Below the pieces are notes generated by a model. That model did not search any database. It was not told the origin of the DNA and was given only the letters and a program-made list of their open reading frames with translations. DNA of 64,000 nucleotides from Polaromonas sp. JS666 (lineage in GTDB: Bacteria > Pseudomonadota > Gammaproteobacteria > Burkholderiales > Burkholderiaceae_C): assembly GCF_900103405.1 (NCBI RefSeq), contig NZ_FNHX01000001.1:62001-126000 (forward strand). Direction: 5' to 3'. How positions within the stretch are numbered: the stretch's first letter is position 1; every line of letters starts with the position of its first letter. The position numbers were made by a program, and so were the translations under genes. Shown piece by piece: positions 16,793-26,047 of this stretch.

Positions 16793-17114
16793 GTGTTTCC
16801 TTGGGTATTGACTGAATACTGACAGGTCGGAACCCGGCGCGCCATGTCATTTTGCACAGCTTGAGTGAGTAGTTTCCCGAGAGGCCGACGCGAGGCTCCT
16901 GGATGCGGAATATGTCACGGGGCCGGCCACCATCACTTTTCGGGCCGTTTCGGATTAAGCCGTCGGCGGCCCGGCTTCGGTTTCGAAGCAAAAACAGGAA
17001 CTAATTTCGGTGAAAAATTCCGTTTCCTTCTGCGCCCTGTTGACGCGCCCTTGCCATAACGCATCATCCTGCCATCGCTGATCCACCCGCCTTGCAGGAT
17101 TCACATCACAAGCC
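16793..17114. other. intergenic stretch without recognisable features
   Basis: 322 bases separating the small minus-strand gene from the plus-strand hypothetical gene. It must hold both promoters, but I see no convincing palindrome, terminator, RNA or conserved ORF here. Confidence 0.5.
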
Positions 17115-17423
17115 ATGGGCACGTTCACTTCCCAGCCGGAACTTCCTGAAAAAGTGGCGCTCGCTTTTGTCGATGCCACGGCGGCGCGGTGGTCGATCCC
17201 ACAAGTGGAGCTCTATGAAAAAGAGGCCCTGGTCATGGTGACGGTTGAAACGCTGGCATCAGACGGGAAGGACATCGATGTGGCCATCAAACAAGCCGTT
17301 GCGCGGGCGCTCAACAAACTGATCCCCCCTGACTCCGACCACAAGTTCGGTCTTTGGATGGTGGTCTTTTGTTGTGAAGGCCATGTCTACGACACGATTC
17401 ATCCGAGTGAATTTAACGATTGA
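17115..17423 (+). CDS. hypothetical protein
   Basis: 102 residues, soluble, with alternating beta-type and helical segments (WSIPQVELYEKEALVMVTVETLA, then DVAIKQAVARALNKLI, then FGLWMVVFCCEG). It has compact globular composition and no signal peptide. Codon use is less GC-biased than the neighbouring enzymes. No family can be named. Confidence 0.55.
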   Translation: MGTFTSQPELPEKVALAFVDATAARWSIPQVELYEKEALVMVTVETLASDGKDIDVAIKQAVARALNKLIPPDSDHKFGLWMVVFCCEGHVYDTIHPSEFND

Positions 17424-17538
17424 ACGCAAACAGCATAAGGATGCAATTCGCAGATTGCACGCCTAGAATCGCTGGCATGATTGACCGAAGCTTCGGGTGC
17501 GGCGTGAATTCATGACAAGCTCAACGGCGCGAGGTCCA

Positions 17539-17901
17539 ATGCGATCATCCCTCATTGCAATAGCCGTAGCGATCAGCGCGTTTACCACAGCATCGGCCAC
17601 CAGCTCTATTTCATTCGAGGCGCAAGGCTATCTCCTGGATGTTGTCGTGGGCGACGACAGCCGGCCATCCATAGCTGCCCTCAGCTTTGCGATGCCCGGC
17701 GGCAACCAAAGCGTGGTGATTCCCATGCAGCACATAAAAGTCGAAGCCTTCGATACGCAACAACAGGTCTTGTTGCTCCGGTTCATCAACCCTGGAGATT
17801 CGACGCTTCCAAAGGACTTTATTCTGAGTGTCAGGAACGATGCCGGTGTGCTGACAATCGGCGGCAAGTCAATTTCAGGCCGTTTCTCCTGGGGCATGTA
17901 G
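17539..17901 (+). CDS. hypothetical secreted protein
   Basis: About 120 residues from ATG 17539, which directly begins a signal peptide (RSSLIAIAVAISAFTTASA) with a likely cleavage after the ASA motif and GAGG just upstream. In-frame ATG 17512 and GTG 17497 would give longer n-regions. The mature part is beta-rich and hydrophilic, probably periplasmic. No family recognised. Confidence 0.6.
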   Translation: MRSSLIAIAVAISAFTTASATSSISFEAQGYLLDVVVGDDSRPSIAALSFAMPGGNQSVVIPMQHIKVEAFDTQQQVLLLRFINPGDSTLPKDFILSVRNDAGVLTIGGKSISGRFSWGM

Positions 17902-17920
17902 GGGGTTCCGGCGCTCTGGC

Positions 17921-18664
17921 CTAAACCGACATTCCCCCAGATACCTCAATCACCGCCCCATTGACATAACTGGCCTCGTCGCTCGCGAGGAAGGCGTAGA
18001 CATTGGCAATCTCCTCGGGCCGGCCCAGGCGCTTGAGCGGCACATGGGCTTCCATTTCCTTGAGGACTTTTTCGGGGATGGTGTCCAGGATGTGTGTGGC
18101 GACAAAACCCGGCGCGACGGCGTTGACGCGCACGCCCTTAGGGCCCAGTTCGCGGCTCCAGGTTTTGGTGAAGCCGATCACGCCGAATTTGCTGGCGGCA
18201 TAGTTGGTCTGGCCGAAGTTGCCGTAGATGCCGACGACGGAGCTGGCGTTGAGGATCACGCCGCTGCCCTGGGCCACCATGGTGTCGGCCACGGCTTGCG
18301 CGCAGTGAAAAACGCCGCGCAGGTTGACGTCTATGACTTTGTCGAATTGTTCCAGCGTCATTTTCTGCAGGCGGGCGTCCTGCGTGATGCCGGCGTTGTT
18401 GACCAGCACGTCGATGCGGCCGAACTGGTCTTTGACCTTGCCGACCACGGCGTCGACCATGGCGCGCTGGGTCACGTCCATCACAAATCCCGCGGCCTGG
18501 GCGCCCAGGGCCTGGCATTGTTTGACGGCGTCGTCGACGCCGGCCTGCTTGACGTCGCAGACGATGACGGTGGCGCCTTCTGTCGCGAACTTGAGGGCGG
18601 TGGCCAGGCCTATGCCCTGGGCGGCGCCGGTGATGAGGCTGATCTTGTTCTGGAGTCTTGGCAT
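17921..18664 (-). CDS. short-chain dehydrogenase, 3-oxoacyl reductase (FabG-like)
   Basis: 247 residues, classical SDR: nucleotide motif [12 protein letters not shown] motif, catalytic Ser in NASSVVG, Tyr and Lys in YAASK, and C-terminal [12 protein letters not shown]. Reduces 3-oxoacyl-ACP/CoA or oxidises 3-hydroxyacyl-CoA. It lies 42 bases downstream of the fadB/J-like gene on the same strand, so a role in beta-oxidation or acetoacetyl-CoA/PHA metabolism is more likely than housekeeping fatty-acid synthesis. That assignment is from context. Confidence 0.87.
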   Translation of the reverse strand: MPRLQNKISLITGAAQGIGLATALKFATEGATVIVCDVKQAGVDDAVKQCQALGAQAAGFVMDVTQRAMVDAVVGKVKDQFGRIDVLVNNAGITQDARLQKMTLEQFDKVIDVNLRGVFHCAQAVADTMVAQGSGVILNASSVVGIYGNFGQTNYAASKFGVIGFTKTWSRELGPKGVRVNAVAPGFVATHILDTIPEKVLKEMEAHVPLKRLGRPEEIANVYAFLASDEASYVNGAVIEVSGGMSV

Positions 18665-18706
18665 GAAATGGTCGGGTGAGGTGAATGAAAAAAGAAAGGG
18701 TGCCGT

Positions 18707-20854
18707 TCAGTACACCGGCTGGTGTTTGCGGATCGCATCCTTGACGGTATCGGCCAGCACAAAGCCGGGCCCGAATTTGCCGGCCAGCTCTGCGCAGCGC
18801 GCGATGAAGGCGTCCACTCCCATGCCATAGATGAATTGCATCGCGCCGCCCGTCCAGGCTGGGAAGCCTATGCCGAAGATGGAGCCTATGTTGGCGTCGT
18901 GTACGGTGGTCAGCACGCCTTCGCTGAGGCAGCGGGCAGTCTCCACGGCCTGGCGGCAGAGCAGGCGGTCCTTGAGTTCCTGGATGTCCCAGGCCACGCC
19001 GGGTTTTTCGAACAGGGGTTTGAGTTCGGGCCACAGCTGTTTTTTCGCGCCGGACTCGCTGGGGTAGTCGTAAAAGCCGCCGCCGGCCGCGCGGCCCGGG
19101 CGCTTCAATTCCTTCACCATGCGTTCGACCAGCAGTTCGCCGGGCGTCGCCGTGTAGGTCTTGCCTTCGGCCGTGAAGTCGGTGCGGGTCTGGTCCAGCA
19201 CATGCACGCTCAGCGAGAGCGCGGTTTCATCGAGCACGGCCAGGGGCCCCACCGGCATGCCGGCCTGGATGCCGGCGTTCTCAATGGCGGCGGCGGGTAT
19301 GCCTTCGCCCAGCATGGCCGCGCCTTCCATCACAAAGGTGCCGAAAGTACGGCTGGTGTAAAAGCCGCGCGAGTCGTTGACGACGATGGGGATCTTGCCC
19401 AGGGCCTGCACGTAGTCGAAGGCGCGGGCCACGGTTTCGTCGTCGGTTTGTTTGCCGCGGATGATCTCGACCAGCTTCATCTTGTCGACTGGGCTGAAGA
19501 AGTGGATGCCTATGAATTTCTCGGGCCGGTCGCTGGCCGTGGCCAGGCTGGAAATCGGCAGGGTGGAGGTGTTGGAGGCAAAAAAGCCGCCGGGTGCGAG
19601 CAGGGGCTCGGCCTCCTGCGTGACCTTGGCCTTGAGGTCGCGGCGCTCGAACACGGCTTCGATGATGAGCTCGCAGCCGGCCAGGTCGGCGGCCTGGCCG
19701 GTGGCGGTGATGCGCGCCAGCAGGGCGCTTTGTTCGGCGGCCGTCATGCGGCCTTTTTCGACGCGGGGCGCGGTGATCTTGCTGCTGTAGGCTTTGCCGG
19801 CCTCGGCCTTCTCCTGGCTGACGTCCTTGAGCACGGTGCTGATGCCCCGGCTGGCTTGCGCATAGGCGATGCCCGCGCCCATCATGCCGGCGCCCAGGAT
19901 GCCGACCTTGTTGGGCCTGAACTTCGGCATCCGGGGCGGGCGCGACTGCCCGCTCTTGATGGCGTTCATGTTGAAGAAGAAGGTGTTGATCATGGCCTTG
20001 GCGTTGCTGCCGGTCATGAGCCTGGCGAGGTAGCGGCTTTCGATGCGCAAAGCGGTTTCCAGGTCCACCTGCGCGCCTTCGACCATGCAGGCCAGGATGG
20101 CTTCGGGCGCGGGGTAGAGGCCGCGTGTCTGCTTTTTGAGCATGGCGGGCGCGACGCTGAGGGCCGCGGCGATCTTGGGATTGGCCGGGGTGCCGCCGGG
20201 GATTTTGTAGTCTTTCGCTTCCCAGGGGTGTTGCGCCTGGGGGTTGGCGGCCAGCCAGGCCAGGGCCTTGGCGTGCAGCTCGCCCGGGTCGGCCACCAGC
20301 TCATGCACCAGGCCCAGCTCCAGCGCCTGGCGCGGGCTGAAGGTTTTGCCTTCGACCAGGTAGGGCTGCGCGCCCATCAGGCCCAGGTGGCGCGTCATCT
20401 TGGTCACGCCGCTGGCGCCGGGCAGCAGGCCCAGGGTCACCTCGGGCAGGCCGAACTGGGTCTTGGGGTCGTCCACCGCCACGCGGTAGTGTCCGACCAG
20501 CGCGACCTCCCAGCCGCCGCCCAGCGCCGTGCCGTTGAGACAGCTGGCCACGGGAATGCCCAGGGTCTCCAGGGTGCGGAAGTTTTTCTTGACGCGTTCG
20601 ACTTCGGCATAGGCCTTGGGCGCGTCGGCCGGCGTGAGGCGCATGACCGCCTTGAGGTCGGCACCGGCAAAAAAAGTGGATTTGGCCGACGCCAGGATGA
20701 TGCCCTTGAGCAACGCCTTGTCTTTCACCACCTGGGCGGTGACTTCGCCGAGGTCCTCCTGCCACTGCAGGCACATGGTGTTGACGGGGGAGTTGGGCTC
20801 GTCAAAGGTGATGGTGGCGATGCCGTCATCAATCTGGTATTTGATGGTCTTCAT
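18707..20854 (-). CDS. 3-hydroxyacyl-CoA dehydrogenase / enoyl-CoA hydratase (FadB/FadJ-like)
   Basis: 715 residues with an N-terminal crotonase domain (SPVNTMCLQW; oxyanion region GTALGGGWEVALVGHYRVA; FGLPEVTLGLLPG) and C-terminal NAD-binding hydroxyacyl-CoA dehydrogenase domains (VGILGAGMMGAGIAYA, NTSTLPIS, HFFSPVDKMKLVEII). It catalyses hydration of trans-2-enoyl-CoA and oxidation of L-3-hydroxyacyl-CoA, the two middle steps of beta-oxidation. The start at 20854 is 4 bases after the thiolase stop; the longer open frame runs into that gene. Thiolase, this gene and the SDR form one operon. Confidence 0.93.
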   Translation of the reverse strand: MKTIKYQIDDGIATITFDEPNSPVNTMCLQWQEDLGEVTAQVVKDKALLKGIILASAKSTFFAGADLKAVMRLTPADAPKAYAEVERVKKNFRTLETLGIPVASCLNGTALGGGWEVALVGHYRVAVDDPKTQFGLPEVTLGLLPGASGVTKMTRHLGLMGAQPYLVEGKTFSPRQALELGLVHELVADPGELHAKALAWLAANPQAQHPWEAKDYKIPGGTPANPKIAAALSVAPAMLKKQTRGLYPAPEAILACMVEGAQVDLETALRIESRYLARLMTGSNAKAMINTFFFNMNAIKSGQSRPPRMPKFRPNKVGILGAGMMGAGIAYAQASRGISTVLKDVSQEKAEAGKAYSSKITAPRVEKGRMTAAEQSALLARITATGQAADLAGCELIIEAVFERRDLKAKVTQEAEPLLAPGGFFASNTSTLPISSLATASDRPEKFIGIHFFSPVDKMKLVEIIRGKQTDDETVARAFDYVQALGKIPIVVNDSRGFYTSRTFGTFVMEGAAMLGEGIPAAAIENAGIQAGMPVGPLAVLDETALSLSVHVLDQTRTDFTAEGKTYTATPGELLVERMVKELKRPGRAAGGGFYDYPSESGAKKQLWPELKPLFEKPGVAWDIQELKDRLLCRQAVETARCLSEGVLTTVHDANIGSIFGIGFPAWTGGAMQFIYGMGVDAFIARCAELAGKFGPGFVLADTVKDAIRKHQPVY

Positions 20855-20858
20855 GGCT

Positions 20859-22067
20859 TCAGACCCTTTCCACAATGGTCGCGATGCCCATGCCGCCGCC
20901 CACACACAGCGTGGCCAGGCCGTAGCGCAGCTTGCGCCTGTGCAGCTCGTCGACCAGCGTGCCCAGGATCATCGCACCGGTGGCGCCCAGCGGGTGGCCC
21001 ATGGCAATCGCGCCGCCGTTCACATTGACCTTGTCGTGCGGCACCTTCATTTCCTTCATGAAACGCATCACCACGGCGGCGAAGGCCTCGTTGACCTCGA
21101 ACAAATCGATCTGGTCCACCGTGAGGCCGGCCTTGGCCAGGGCCTTGCGTGTGGCCGGCATGGGCCCGGTCAGCATGATGGTCGGGTCGGCGCCGCTGAG
21201 CGCTGCGGCCACGATGCGGGCGCGCGGCTTCAGGCCGTGGGTTTTGCCGGCGGCTTCGGAGCCCACCAGCACGGCCGCCGCGCCGTCGACGATGCCGGAC
21301 GAATTGCCGGCATGGTGCACATGCTGTATGCGTGCGACCTGTGGGTAACGCTGCAGGGCCACGGCGTCAAAGCCCATGGCGCCCAACTGGTCGAAGGCGG
21401 GCTTGAGCGAGGCCAGGCCTTCGAGCGTGGTCTGCGGCTTGATGAATTCGTCCTCGCCCAGGATGGTCTGGCCCAGGAAATCCTTGACCGGCACGATGGA
21501 GTCGGCGAAGTAGCCGGCGGCGCGGGCTCTGGCGGCGCGCTGCTGGCTTTCGAGCGCGAAGGCGTCCACGTCGGCGCGGCTGAAGCCTTCGAGCGTGGCG
21601 ATCAGGTCGGCGCCTATGCCTTGCGGCACAAACAACGTGGCGCTGTTGGTTTCGGGGTCTTGCGCCCAGGCGCCGCCGTCGGCGCCAATCGGCACGCGGC
21701 TCATGCTTTCGACACCACCGGCCACCACCAGCTCTTCCCAGCCGGAGCGCACTTTCTGCGCGGCCAGGTTGACGGCCTCCAGGCCCGAGGCGCAAAAGCG
21801 GTTGATTTGCACACCGGAGGCGCGGAAGTCCCATCCGGCCTTGAGCGCGGCCACCTTGGCGATGACGGCGCCTTGCTCGCCCACGGGCGAGACCACGCCC
21901 ATGACCACGTCGTCGACGGCGGCGGTGTCAAAGCCGTTGCGCTTTTGCAAATCCGCTAGCACGCCGGCCAGCAGGTTGACGGGCTTGACCTCATGCAGGC
22001 TGCCGTCTTTTTTGCCCTTGCCGCGCGGCGTGCGGACGGCGTCGTAGATAAAGGCTTCGATACTCAT
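20859..22067 (-). CDS. acetyl-CoA acyltransferase (thiolase, FadA-type)
   Basis: 402 residues. Nucleophilic Cys92 lies in [12 protein letters not shown], followed by GGVESMS, the NEAFAAV block, GHPLGATGA with the catalytic His, and CVGGGMG with the second Cys. Catalyses thiolytic release of acetyl-CoA, the last step of beta-oxidation. It is the first gene of the operon with the FadB/J-like enzyme. Its start faces the acyl-CoA dehydrogenase gene across a 123-base divergent promoter region with an 18-bp palindrome. Confidence 0.95.
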   Translation of the reverse strand: MSIEAFIYDAVRTPRGKGKKDGSLHEVKPVNLLAGVLADLQKRNGFDTAAVDDVVMGVVSPVGEQGAVIAKVAALKAGWDFRASGVQINRFCASGLEAVNLAAQKVRSGWEELVVAGGVESMSRVPIGADGGAWAQDPETNSATLFVPQGIGADLIATLEGFSRADVDAFALESQQRAARARAAGYFADSIVPVKDFLGQTILGEDEFIKPQTTLEGLASLKPAFDQLGAMGFDAVALQRYPQVARIQHVHHAGNSSGIVDGAAAVLVGSEAAGKTHGLKPRARIVAAALSGADPTIMLTGPMPATRKALAKAGLTVDQIDLFEVNEAFAAVVMRFMKEMKVPHDKVNVNGGAIAMGHPLGATGAMILGTLVDELHRRKLRYGLATLCVGGGMGIATIVERV

Positions 22068-22138
22068 GGATTTTTCCTCGGGGGAGGGCAGGGATGATTC
22101 GGAGGCGGACGGGGCGCCTCATGCAGTATATTCATTTC

Positions 22139-22156
22139 ACAAAGCAGACGCTTTGT
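22139..22156. promoter_or_regulatory. palindromic operator between thiolase and acyl-CoA dehydrogenase genes
   Basis: Perfect 7-bp arms ACAAAGC and GCTTTGT around AGAC, followed by an AT-rich stretch (ATAAATA). It is in the only promoter region available to both divergent beta-oxidation units, as expected for a TetR-type (FadR/PsrA-like) repressor site. No regulator gene is adjacent. Confidence 0.6.
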
Positions 22157-22190
22157 ATAAATACTCCAGGTTTTCCCCACAGGTGACACC

Positions 22191-23354
22191 ATGATCGAAC
22201 GCAGCCTCTTCAGCTCCGACCACGAAGCCTTTCGTGACGCCTTCCGCCGCTTTATGGACAAGGAAATCGCGCCCTTTCACGAGCAATGGGAAGAGCAGGG
22301 GTATGTGGACCGCAAGGTCTGGAACAAGGCCGGCGAGAACGGTTTTTTGTGCATGACCATGCCCGAGGAATACGGTGGGGCGGGCGCCGACAAGCTGTAT
22401 TCGGTGGTTCAGATGGAGGAACTGGGCCGCGGCGGCTTTACCGGCATCGGCTACAGCCTGCACAGCGAGATCGTCGCGCCTTACATCCTTCACTACGGCA
22501 CGCAAGCCCAGAAAAAGAAATACCTGCCCAAACTGGCCAGCGGCGAGATGGTGGGCGCCATCGCGATGAGTGAGCCGGCCGCCGGCTCGGACCTGCAGGG
22601 CGTAAAGACCACGGCGCTCAAGCAGCCCGACGGCAGCTATCGGCTCAACGGCAGCAAGACCTTTATCACCAACGGCTGGCATGCCGACCTGGTCATTGTG
22701 GTGGCCAAGACCGATCCGGCCGCCGGCGCCAAGGGCACCAGCCTGGTGCTGGTGGAGCGCGGCATGCCGGGCTTTGAAACCGGCAAGCGCCTCAAGAAGC
22801 TGGGCATGAAGGCGCAGGACACCTCGGAGCTGTTCTTCACGGACGTCAAGGTGCCGGCCGAAAACCTGCTGGGCGGCCAGGCGCATGAGAACCGCGGCTT
22901 TATCTGCCTGATGGAGCAACTGCCCTGGGAGCGCATGCAGATTGCCATCACGGCCGTGGCCTCGGCCCAGGCCGCGATTGACTGGACGCTGGCCTACGTG
23001 AAGGAACGCAAGGTCTTCGGCCAGCCGGTGGCCAGCTACCAGAACACGCGCTATACCCTGGCCGAACTGCAGACCGAGGTGCAGGTGGCGCGCGTGTTTG
23101 TCGACAAATGCGCGGAGCTGGTGGCGCAGGACAAGCTGGACACCGCGACCGCCAGCATGGCCAAGTACTGGTGCACCGAGCTGCAGTGCAAGGTCATGGA
23201 CGAATGTGTGCAGCTCTTCGGCGGCTACGGTTATATGTGGGAATACCCGATCACGCGCGCCTATGCCGACGCGCGCGTGCAGCGCATTTACGGCGGCACG
23301 AATGAAATCATGAAGGAAGTGATTTCACGGGCCATGGGCCTGGGCGCGAAATAG
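22191..23354 (+). CDS. acyl-CoA dehydrogenase, long-chain type
   Basis: 387 residues; FAD-dependent first step of beta-oxidation. Recognisable blocks are MPEEYGGAGAD, AMSEPAAGSDLQGVKT, GSKTFITNG, FGGYGYMWEYP and RIYGGTNEIMKEVISR. The GG where medium-chain enzymes have the catalytic Glu (YEGT) indicates the long-chain/isovaleryl-type arrangement, with the base in helix G, here likely the Glu of EQLPWERM. Divergent from the thiolase-fadB/J-SDR operon and probably coregulated with it. Confidence 0.94.
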   Translation: MIERSLFSSDHEAFRDAFRRFMDKEIAPFHEQWEEQGYVDRKVWNKAGENGFLCMTMPEEYGGAGADKLYSVVQMEELGRGGFTGIGYSLHSEIVAPYILHYGTQAQKKKYLPKLASGEMVGAIAMSEPAAGSDLQGVKTTALKQPDGSYRLNGSKTFITNGWHADLVIVVAKTDPAAGAKGTSLVLVERGMPGFETGKRLKKLGMKAQDTSELFFTDVKVPAENLLGGQAHENRGFICLMEQLPWERMQIAITAVASAQAAIDWTLAYVKERKVFGQPVASYQNTRYTLAELQTEVQVARVFVDKCAELVAQDKLDTATASMAKYWCTELQCKVMDECVQLFGGYGYMWEYPITRAYADARVQRIYGGTNEIMKEVISRAMGLGAK

Positions 23355-23395
23355 GCGTTCGCGCGCAAGCCCCAGGTTCGCGCAGCACGAAAAAG

Positions 23396-23420
23396 CAAAA
23401 ACCGGCAGGCGCCGGCTTTT
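23396..23420. terminator. bidirectional terminator between acyl-CoA dehydrogenase and OmpA genes
   Basis: Stem CCGGC/GCCGG around AGGC, flanked by AAAAA on the left and TTTT on the right, between two convergent genes. It can serve both transcripts. Confidence 0.75.
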
Positions 23421-23441
23421 GCCAAGGGTGTGGCGCGACCT

Positions 23442-24485
23442 TTAGTTGACGCGGCGCTCGATGACGATTTCCTCGACTTCCACGCGGCGGTTGGGCGCCA
23501 GGCAGGCAATCAGGTCCTTGAGCTTGCGGTCATGGCAGGTCACGACGGGGTTGCTTTCCCCTTTGCCGACGGCGGTCAGGCGGCCGGTGTTGACCCCTTT
23601 GCTACCCAGGTAGCTCTTCACCGCGTCCGCGCGGCGCTGCGACAGTTTAAGGTTGTAAGCGTCCGAGCCGATGCGGTCGGTATAGCCGGTCACGGTGATG
23701 TTGCCGTTGAAATTGCCGCCCATCAGGGTTTGCGCGATCTGGTCAAGCTTGGGTTGCGGGCTTGCCAGTTCGGCGCTGTCAAAGGCAAACAGTTCCGTGG
23801 CCGACAGCGTCACCTTCTCGAAGCGTGCCGGCGCCGGAGGAGGTGGTGGTGGCGGTGCGGTGACCGTTGGCTCGGGCGCCGGTGGCGGGGTGTACTGCGC
23901 GGTCACGGGACGCGCCGGCTTGTCGAAGTAGTAGCTCAGGCCGACATTCACGGTGTTGGTGTTGGCGTGGTCAAAGCCGAAGGTGTTGCCGCGAAGGTAG
24001 GTGCGGGTCCGCCTCAGGTCTGCCTGCATGAACCACTGGTCGGACAGCCCCAGCTGAAAGCCCAGGCCCAGGTTCAGATAGGGCGAAGTCTTGCTGGTGT
24101 TGGGCAATTTGTCCCGCTCGGCGCCTATGCCGGCCAGCAGGAAGGGCCTGAAATTGCTGCTGCGGTTGAATATGTACAACCCGTCGATGCCCAGCGTGTC
24201 CTGCTCAAAGCGCCGGCCGTTGTTGTTGGCGCGGGCTATGCTGCCGCCTATCTGCATGTCCCAGGAGGGGGACACCGCCTTGCCCAAACGCAGGCCAAGG
24301 CCGCTGAGGTTCTTGTTGCCGTTGAACCGCGAGTCCGGGTCTACCACGGTGACCTGCGGCATGATGTACCAGGACGGGTTGGGGATGTCGTACATCGAGG
24401 TCGTGGTTTGCGCCATCAGGGCGCCGGGACTGAGGCAGGCCAGCAGGGTCGCTGCGGCAAGGGGCGCGAGATGGTTGAGCTTCAT
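23442..24485 (-). CDS. OmpA-family outer membrane protein
   Basis: 347 residues. A signal peptide (about 1-25, ending ALMAQ) precedes an eight-strand beta-barrel domain (to about residue 190, alternating aromatic strands such as FRPFLLAGIGAERD and NLGLGFQLGLSDQWF). A Pro/Ala-rich linker with a run of prolines follows, then the C-terminal peptidoglycan-binding OmpA domain (about 225-347: FAFDSAEL, VTGYTDRIGSDAYNLKLSQRRADAV, NRRVEVEI). It anchors the outer membrane to peptidoglycan and may be a small porin. Confidence 0.93.
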   Translation of the reverse strand: MKLNHLAPLAAATLLACLSPGALMAQTTTSMYDIPNPSWYIMPQVTVVDPDSRFNGNKNLSGLGLRLGKAVSPSWDMQIGGSIARANNNGRRFEQDTLGIDGLYIFNRSSNFRPFLLAGIGAERDKLPNTSKTSPYLNLGLGFQLGLSDQWFMQADLRRTRTYLRGNTFGFDHANTNTVNVGLSYYFDKPARPVTAQYTPPPAPEPTVTAPPPPPPPAPARFEKVTLSATELFAFDSAELASPQPKLDQIAQTLMGGNFNGNITVTGYTDRIGSDAYNLKLSQRRADAVKSYLGSKGVNTGRLTAVGKGESNPVVTCHDRKLKDLIACLAPNRRVEVEEIVIERRVN

Positions 24486-24523
24486 GGTTTCTCCGGAAAA
24501 GGGCGGTTTAGGTGTTGGTTCTT

Positions 24524-24550
24524 ACGCCCGGCGTTTGTTTGTCCGGGCGT
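24524..24550. promoter_or_regulatory. hairpin in the 5' leader of the OmpA gene
   Basis: Perfect 8-bp arms ACGCCCGG and CCGGGCGT around 11 bases, 38 bases upstream of the ompA-type start. It may be a 5'-UTR stability structure or the end of an unrelated transcript; there is no T-tract. Confidence 0.4.
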
Positions 24551-24689
24551 GTTGCAACACTACGCTTGCAAATTCCGCCGTATGTGAGACGTGGCGACTA
24601 GATGTCATGAGACAGCGCCTACGTCGCATGGCATAACCCGCACGGCGCACAGCCGTGCCGGCTGTGCGGGCGGATTTTCTGCGCGGCTC

Positions 24690-25094
24690 TTACAGGTGCC
24701 GCGTTTCGGCGGGCTTGTTCCACCAGGCGTTGTTGCGACCGTCGGCGTAGTTGACCGGTGCGTTGATGAGTTCCTCTGGCTCGGCATTGTCCAGGGCGGC
24801 GATGTTGATGGACACGTAGTCGCCGCCGATCTGCTCGATGTAACCCCGGCCGAAAGGGCGCACGCCGCAGTGCTTGCAAAACAGGTGATGGCCGCTTTTG
24901 GTGCCGAACTGGTAGTCGCTCAGTTCGCTTTCGCCGGCGAGGAGCCGGAAGGCGTCGGGCTTGATGATGGCGCCCCAGTTACGGGTTTTGGTACAGATAG
25001 AGCAATTGCAGCGGCCCGTGCCCTTGCTGAGGTCGATGTCGGCTTCAAAGCGGACGGCGCCGCAGTGGCAGCTTCCGGTATAGGTTTTCAGCAT
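24690..25094 (-). CDS. GFA family protein (CENP-V/GFA domain)
   Basis: 134 residues with the zinc ligands of the glutathione-dependent formaldehyde-activating (GFA) fold: Cys9 and Cys11 (SCHCGAV), Cys29/31/34 (RCNCSICTK) and Cys73/76 (FCKHCGV). Family members bind zinc and some were reported to aid S-hydroxymethylglutathione formation; a real role for this one is not established. Divergent from a MarR regulator across a 68-base region with a palindrome, so it is probably that regulator's target. Confidence 0.88.
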   Translation of the reverse strand: MLKTYTGSCHCGAVRFEADIDLSKGTGRCNCSICTKTRNWGAIIKPDAFRLLAGESELSDYQFGTKSGHHLFCKHCGVRPFGRGYIEQIGGDYVSINIAALDNAEPEELINAPVNYADGRNNAWWNKPAETRHL

Positions 25095-25147
25095 GGTGGC
25101 ATTCCTTTCAGGCGGGCAGGTTGATGTTGGTGGTGACGGGGTGAATA

Positions 25148-25198
25148 TGACAGAATGTTGTCATGTCTGGAAGTATAGTTAAACGACAGCATGCTGTC
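25148..25198. promoter_or_regulatory. two operator palindromes at the MarR gene start
   Basis: TGACAGAATGTTGTCA (25148-25163) and GACAGCATGCTGTC (25185-25198, perfect) share GACAGnATGnTGTC with centres 36 bp apart. The first covers the start codon and the second lies in codons 8-12 of the MarR gene. The arrangement fits binding of two MarR dimers controlling both the GFA gene and the regulator itself. Confidence 0.65.
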
Positions 25199-25690
25199 AA
25201 ATCGGTGGCCGCCACCGGGGAAGTCGAGCGCACGCCGGCGGCCAACACCCTGAGCTGGCTGGTGGTGCAGGTGATGCAGCTCAACGGCCTGCTGACGGCG
25301 GCCGGCGACGCGCTGGCGGCGCCTGCCGGGCAGACTTCGGCGCGCTGGCAGGTGCTGGCCGCGGTGGAGGATGCGCCGCTGTCGGTGGCGCAGATTGCGC
25401 GGGCCATGAATCTGACGCGGCAGAGTGTGCAGCGCGTGGCGGATTTGCTGGTGGAGGAGGGCTTCGCCGCCTATCAGGACAACCCGGCCCATGCGCGTGC
25501 CAAGCTGTTGCGGCTCATGCCCAAGGGCCGTAAAGCGCTGGGCACCATACAGTCAGGCCAGAAACGATGGGCCAATGCCCTGGCCGCGGGTATGAATGAA
25601 AGCCAGCTGCGTGCCGCGAGCGCCGTGCTGGCCCAGTTGCAACAGGCTTTGAGGGCGCAGGAAACCTTGCCGGAGTCCCCTCAGGAATAG
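25163..25690 (+). CDS. MarR-family transcriptional regulator
   Basis: 175 residues, winged helix: ARWQVLAAVEDAPLSVAQIARAMNLTRQSVQRVADLLVEEGFAAY with the recognition helix and KLLRLMPKGRKAL wing. Redox- or phenolic-compound-responsive MarR proteins look like this, but the ligand is unknown. ATG 25163 has no good Shine-Dalgarno site and sits inside an operator palindrome; an alternative GTG at 25205 is weaker still. Divergent from the GFA gene. Confidence 0.87.
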   Translation: MSGSIVKRQHAVKSVAATGEVERTPAANTLSWLVVQVMQLNGLLTAAGDALAAPAGQTSARWQVLAAVEDAPLSVAQIARAMNLTRQSVQRVADLLVEEGFAAYQDNPAHARAKLLRLMPKGRKALGTIQSGQKRWANALAAGMNESQLRAASAVLAQLQQALRAQETLPESPQE

Positions 25691-25712
25691 CCGGGGACAG
25701 CCGTGCCCGCGC

Positions 25713-25883
25713 TTAAGACGGGTCTTTGCTGCGCGTGCGGCTGACGGCGCTGAAGATGCCTATGCCCAGGAAGATCAGCGCGCCTATGCCGATGTAAAGA
25801 TGCGGCACGCCGGCTTCCACGGCGCCCCAGATGACACCGGCCAGGAAGATCACGAACCCGAGCATGTAAAGCGCAAAAGACAT
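25713..25883 (-). CDS. 56-residue two-helix membrane protein
   Basis: A short gene: residues 2-22 (SFALYMLGFVIFLAGVIWG region) and 28-46 are membrane helices, ending in a basic tail SRTRSKDPS. A GGAGAAGAAAA ribosome site lies directly before ATG 25883. The repeated small hydrophobic residues and IGIG motif are normal for tiny membrane proteins of this order. Function unknown. Convergent with the MarR gene. Confidence 0.7.
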   Translation of the reverse strand: MSFALYMLGFVIFLAGVIWGAVEAGVPHLYIGIGALIFLGIGIFSAVSRTRSKDPS

Positions 25884-26047
25884 TTTTCTTCTCCAAAAAA
25901 TGTTGTGCTTCCACTGTGTGTGCCGCGCAGGCGCGGCCTTATCGGGGAGATGCCCTGATGGCTGTCAGCCAAGGCCTACGGTCGATCTCGCGACACCGGC
26001 GATTCCCGCGCGCCGGGCTGCCGGGCGGTGTGCCGCTTGGCCACTTT

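Noticed and set aside
18722..21028. 768-codon plus-strand frame opposite the FadB/J-like gene
   Set aside because: Shadow of a gene with clear catalytic motifs.
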